DNA of 64,000 nt from Zonotrichia leucophrys gambelii (lineage: Eukaryota; Chordata; Aves; Passeriformes; Passerellidae), in assembly GCF_028769735.1 (NCBI RefSeq), contig NC_088173.1:11677038-11741037 (forward strand). The letters run 5' to 3'. How positions within the stretch are numbered: the first letter of the stretch is position 1; the number at the start of each line of letters is the position of its first letter. The position numbers and the translations under genes are program-made. Below, piece by piece: positions 62,871 through 64,000 of this stretch. The notes beneath the pieces were generated by a model, which searched no databases, had not been told where the DNA came from, and worked only from the letters and a program-made list of their open reading frames with translations.

Positions 62871-64000
62871 AAGCCTTAAAAAACCCCAAACCTCCTTATC
62901 TCTTACATTACTGACATAATCTGCCAGCACTTTTTAGTCACAAACTTTTACATCTCCATCTTACGTGACTTAATTAATAACAGTATCTCTGCTGATTGTT
63001 TGCCATATCAGTGTGATGAACAGATTTTTAATTATCTGAAAGTAGTCTGAATTAAATGTATTCTAAAATTTGCATCAGAGATGGAATAAAAAAGCACCAA
63101 AGGCAGAACTACTAAAGGCAATAGAAAGTTCATTCCACGTGGGTAATGAACCAATAGTCTTCAGTGGTTTTGCTATAGTCCTATACAATCCCACAACAGT
63201 AAACAAGCAGATTCTACAGCAAACCAAATAATTTTAGGATTTATTAAAAGCATTTTGGAATATTATGTTGTTTACAGAAGAGTCAGGTCATTTCAACTAT
63301 ATTGATTTGTGTTCGAATCATTTTCACAGTGTCACAACCGATTCATGTCTCTTGGCATTTCCATTTATAAATCCTTATTTTTATAAAAAGTGTCTAGACC
63401 TTTCTATCTGCAAATAATTCACAATTACTTCCACACATGTCCTGAATATAAAACAGCAATGAGTAGATTTTCCATTTGTATGCCATTACTTAATTTGACA
63501 AATGTCTCCACAGGACTGTTCCATAGTCCCTAAAAATTGTTCACAAAAATTCTGGAATGTTTTTCCTAATGCCAAGATTTATTTAATTATATTTTAAGGA
63601 AAATGCAAGCTTAGAAATTCAAGTAATCTGCCTTCTGAATCTTGAAATACAAACACTTTAGAATGCATATTAGGTTATCAGGTCTTGTTATACACATCTT
63701 AGAAGTCCTCCAAAACCAGGACAGTCATCAGTTAAGAGCAATAGATCTTCACTTAGACTGTTGTGCTTTATTAGTTAATTCAAATTTTACTATGGCTCTC
63801 TCTTTCACTAACCTTTAAGGAATGTAAATACACTAGTTTCCCTGGTGGATTTGTTGGGCTACTTTTTTCTGATTTTGAAAAATATCTGTTCATGAAATAA
63901 TGTAAAAAAAAAAATTGTAAAGTGTTTCTTTATGGCAACAGTTAAATCCCAAAAACTACAGAGTAATGAAAGATCAATAAAATAATGTATGACCAGAGAA
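62871..64000. other. Unique AT-rich DNA to the window end
   Basis: Nothing recognised. An A run occurs near 63904-63914. Confidence 0.45.

Noticed and set aside
1..64000. CRISPR array, operon, integron or phage
   Set aside because: No regularly spaced repeats, no bacterial-type gene packing and no ribosome-binding-site pattern. All the repeats recognised are of the vertebrate/avian kind.

Overview
This 64-kb window reads as AT-rich, non-coding DNA from a bird, probably a songbird or close relative. The evidence is the repeats: three 5'-truncated CR1 LINE copies and three solo LTRs whose sequence I recognise from memory as common avian/passerine endogenous-retrovirus LTR types. CpG is scarce, and there are no rRNA genes, intact tRNA genes, operons or bacterial-type genes. 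The lineage call rests on family recognition, not on a search.

No gene can be identified. The longest open frames are about 60-130 codons, show no recognisable protein family, and many lie inside LTRs or the CR1. The single stretch that could be a coding exon is 677-867: a plausible splice acceptor, a 52-codon acidic frame with a good Kozak context, and a CAG|GT donor. It matches no protein I know, so it is listed at low confidence. The window is best read as a gene desert or a very long intron.

Layout. 1-14.5 kb: unique AT-rich DNA with one weak exon candidate, a TAATTA-rich stretch (3.6-3.8 kb), a small GTTAAATAAAG repeat cluster (5.07-5.13 kb), a GC-richer island (5.2-5.4 kb) and the best candidate conserved regulatory element (8.08-8.83 kb). 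14.6-19.9 kb: a transposon cluster holding a CR1 on the plus strand, a 1.1-kb minus-strand LTR with an internal array of about 50-bp repeats, and a plus-strand solo LTR (5-bp target duplication AGTCC on both sides) interrupted by a second, minus-strand LTR of a related type. 20-45 kb: mostly unique, with two possible ancient SINE relics (21.6 and 44.7 kb), several AT-rich stretches that look like conserved elements, a striking 97-bp near-perfect hairpin (32435-32531), overlapping short palindromes at 36.15 kb, a GC-richer block at 38.6-39.0 kb and a diverged 111-bp tandem duplication at 42.7-42.9 kb. 45-64 kb: unique DNA with small tandem repeats and two minus-strand CR1 3' ends (58.5 and 62.5 kb).

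No genes are seen working together here. If the window has a function, it is most likely cis-regulatory. The hairpin, the CpG-bearing element at about 8.5 kb and the nested LTR are the observations most worth following up.
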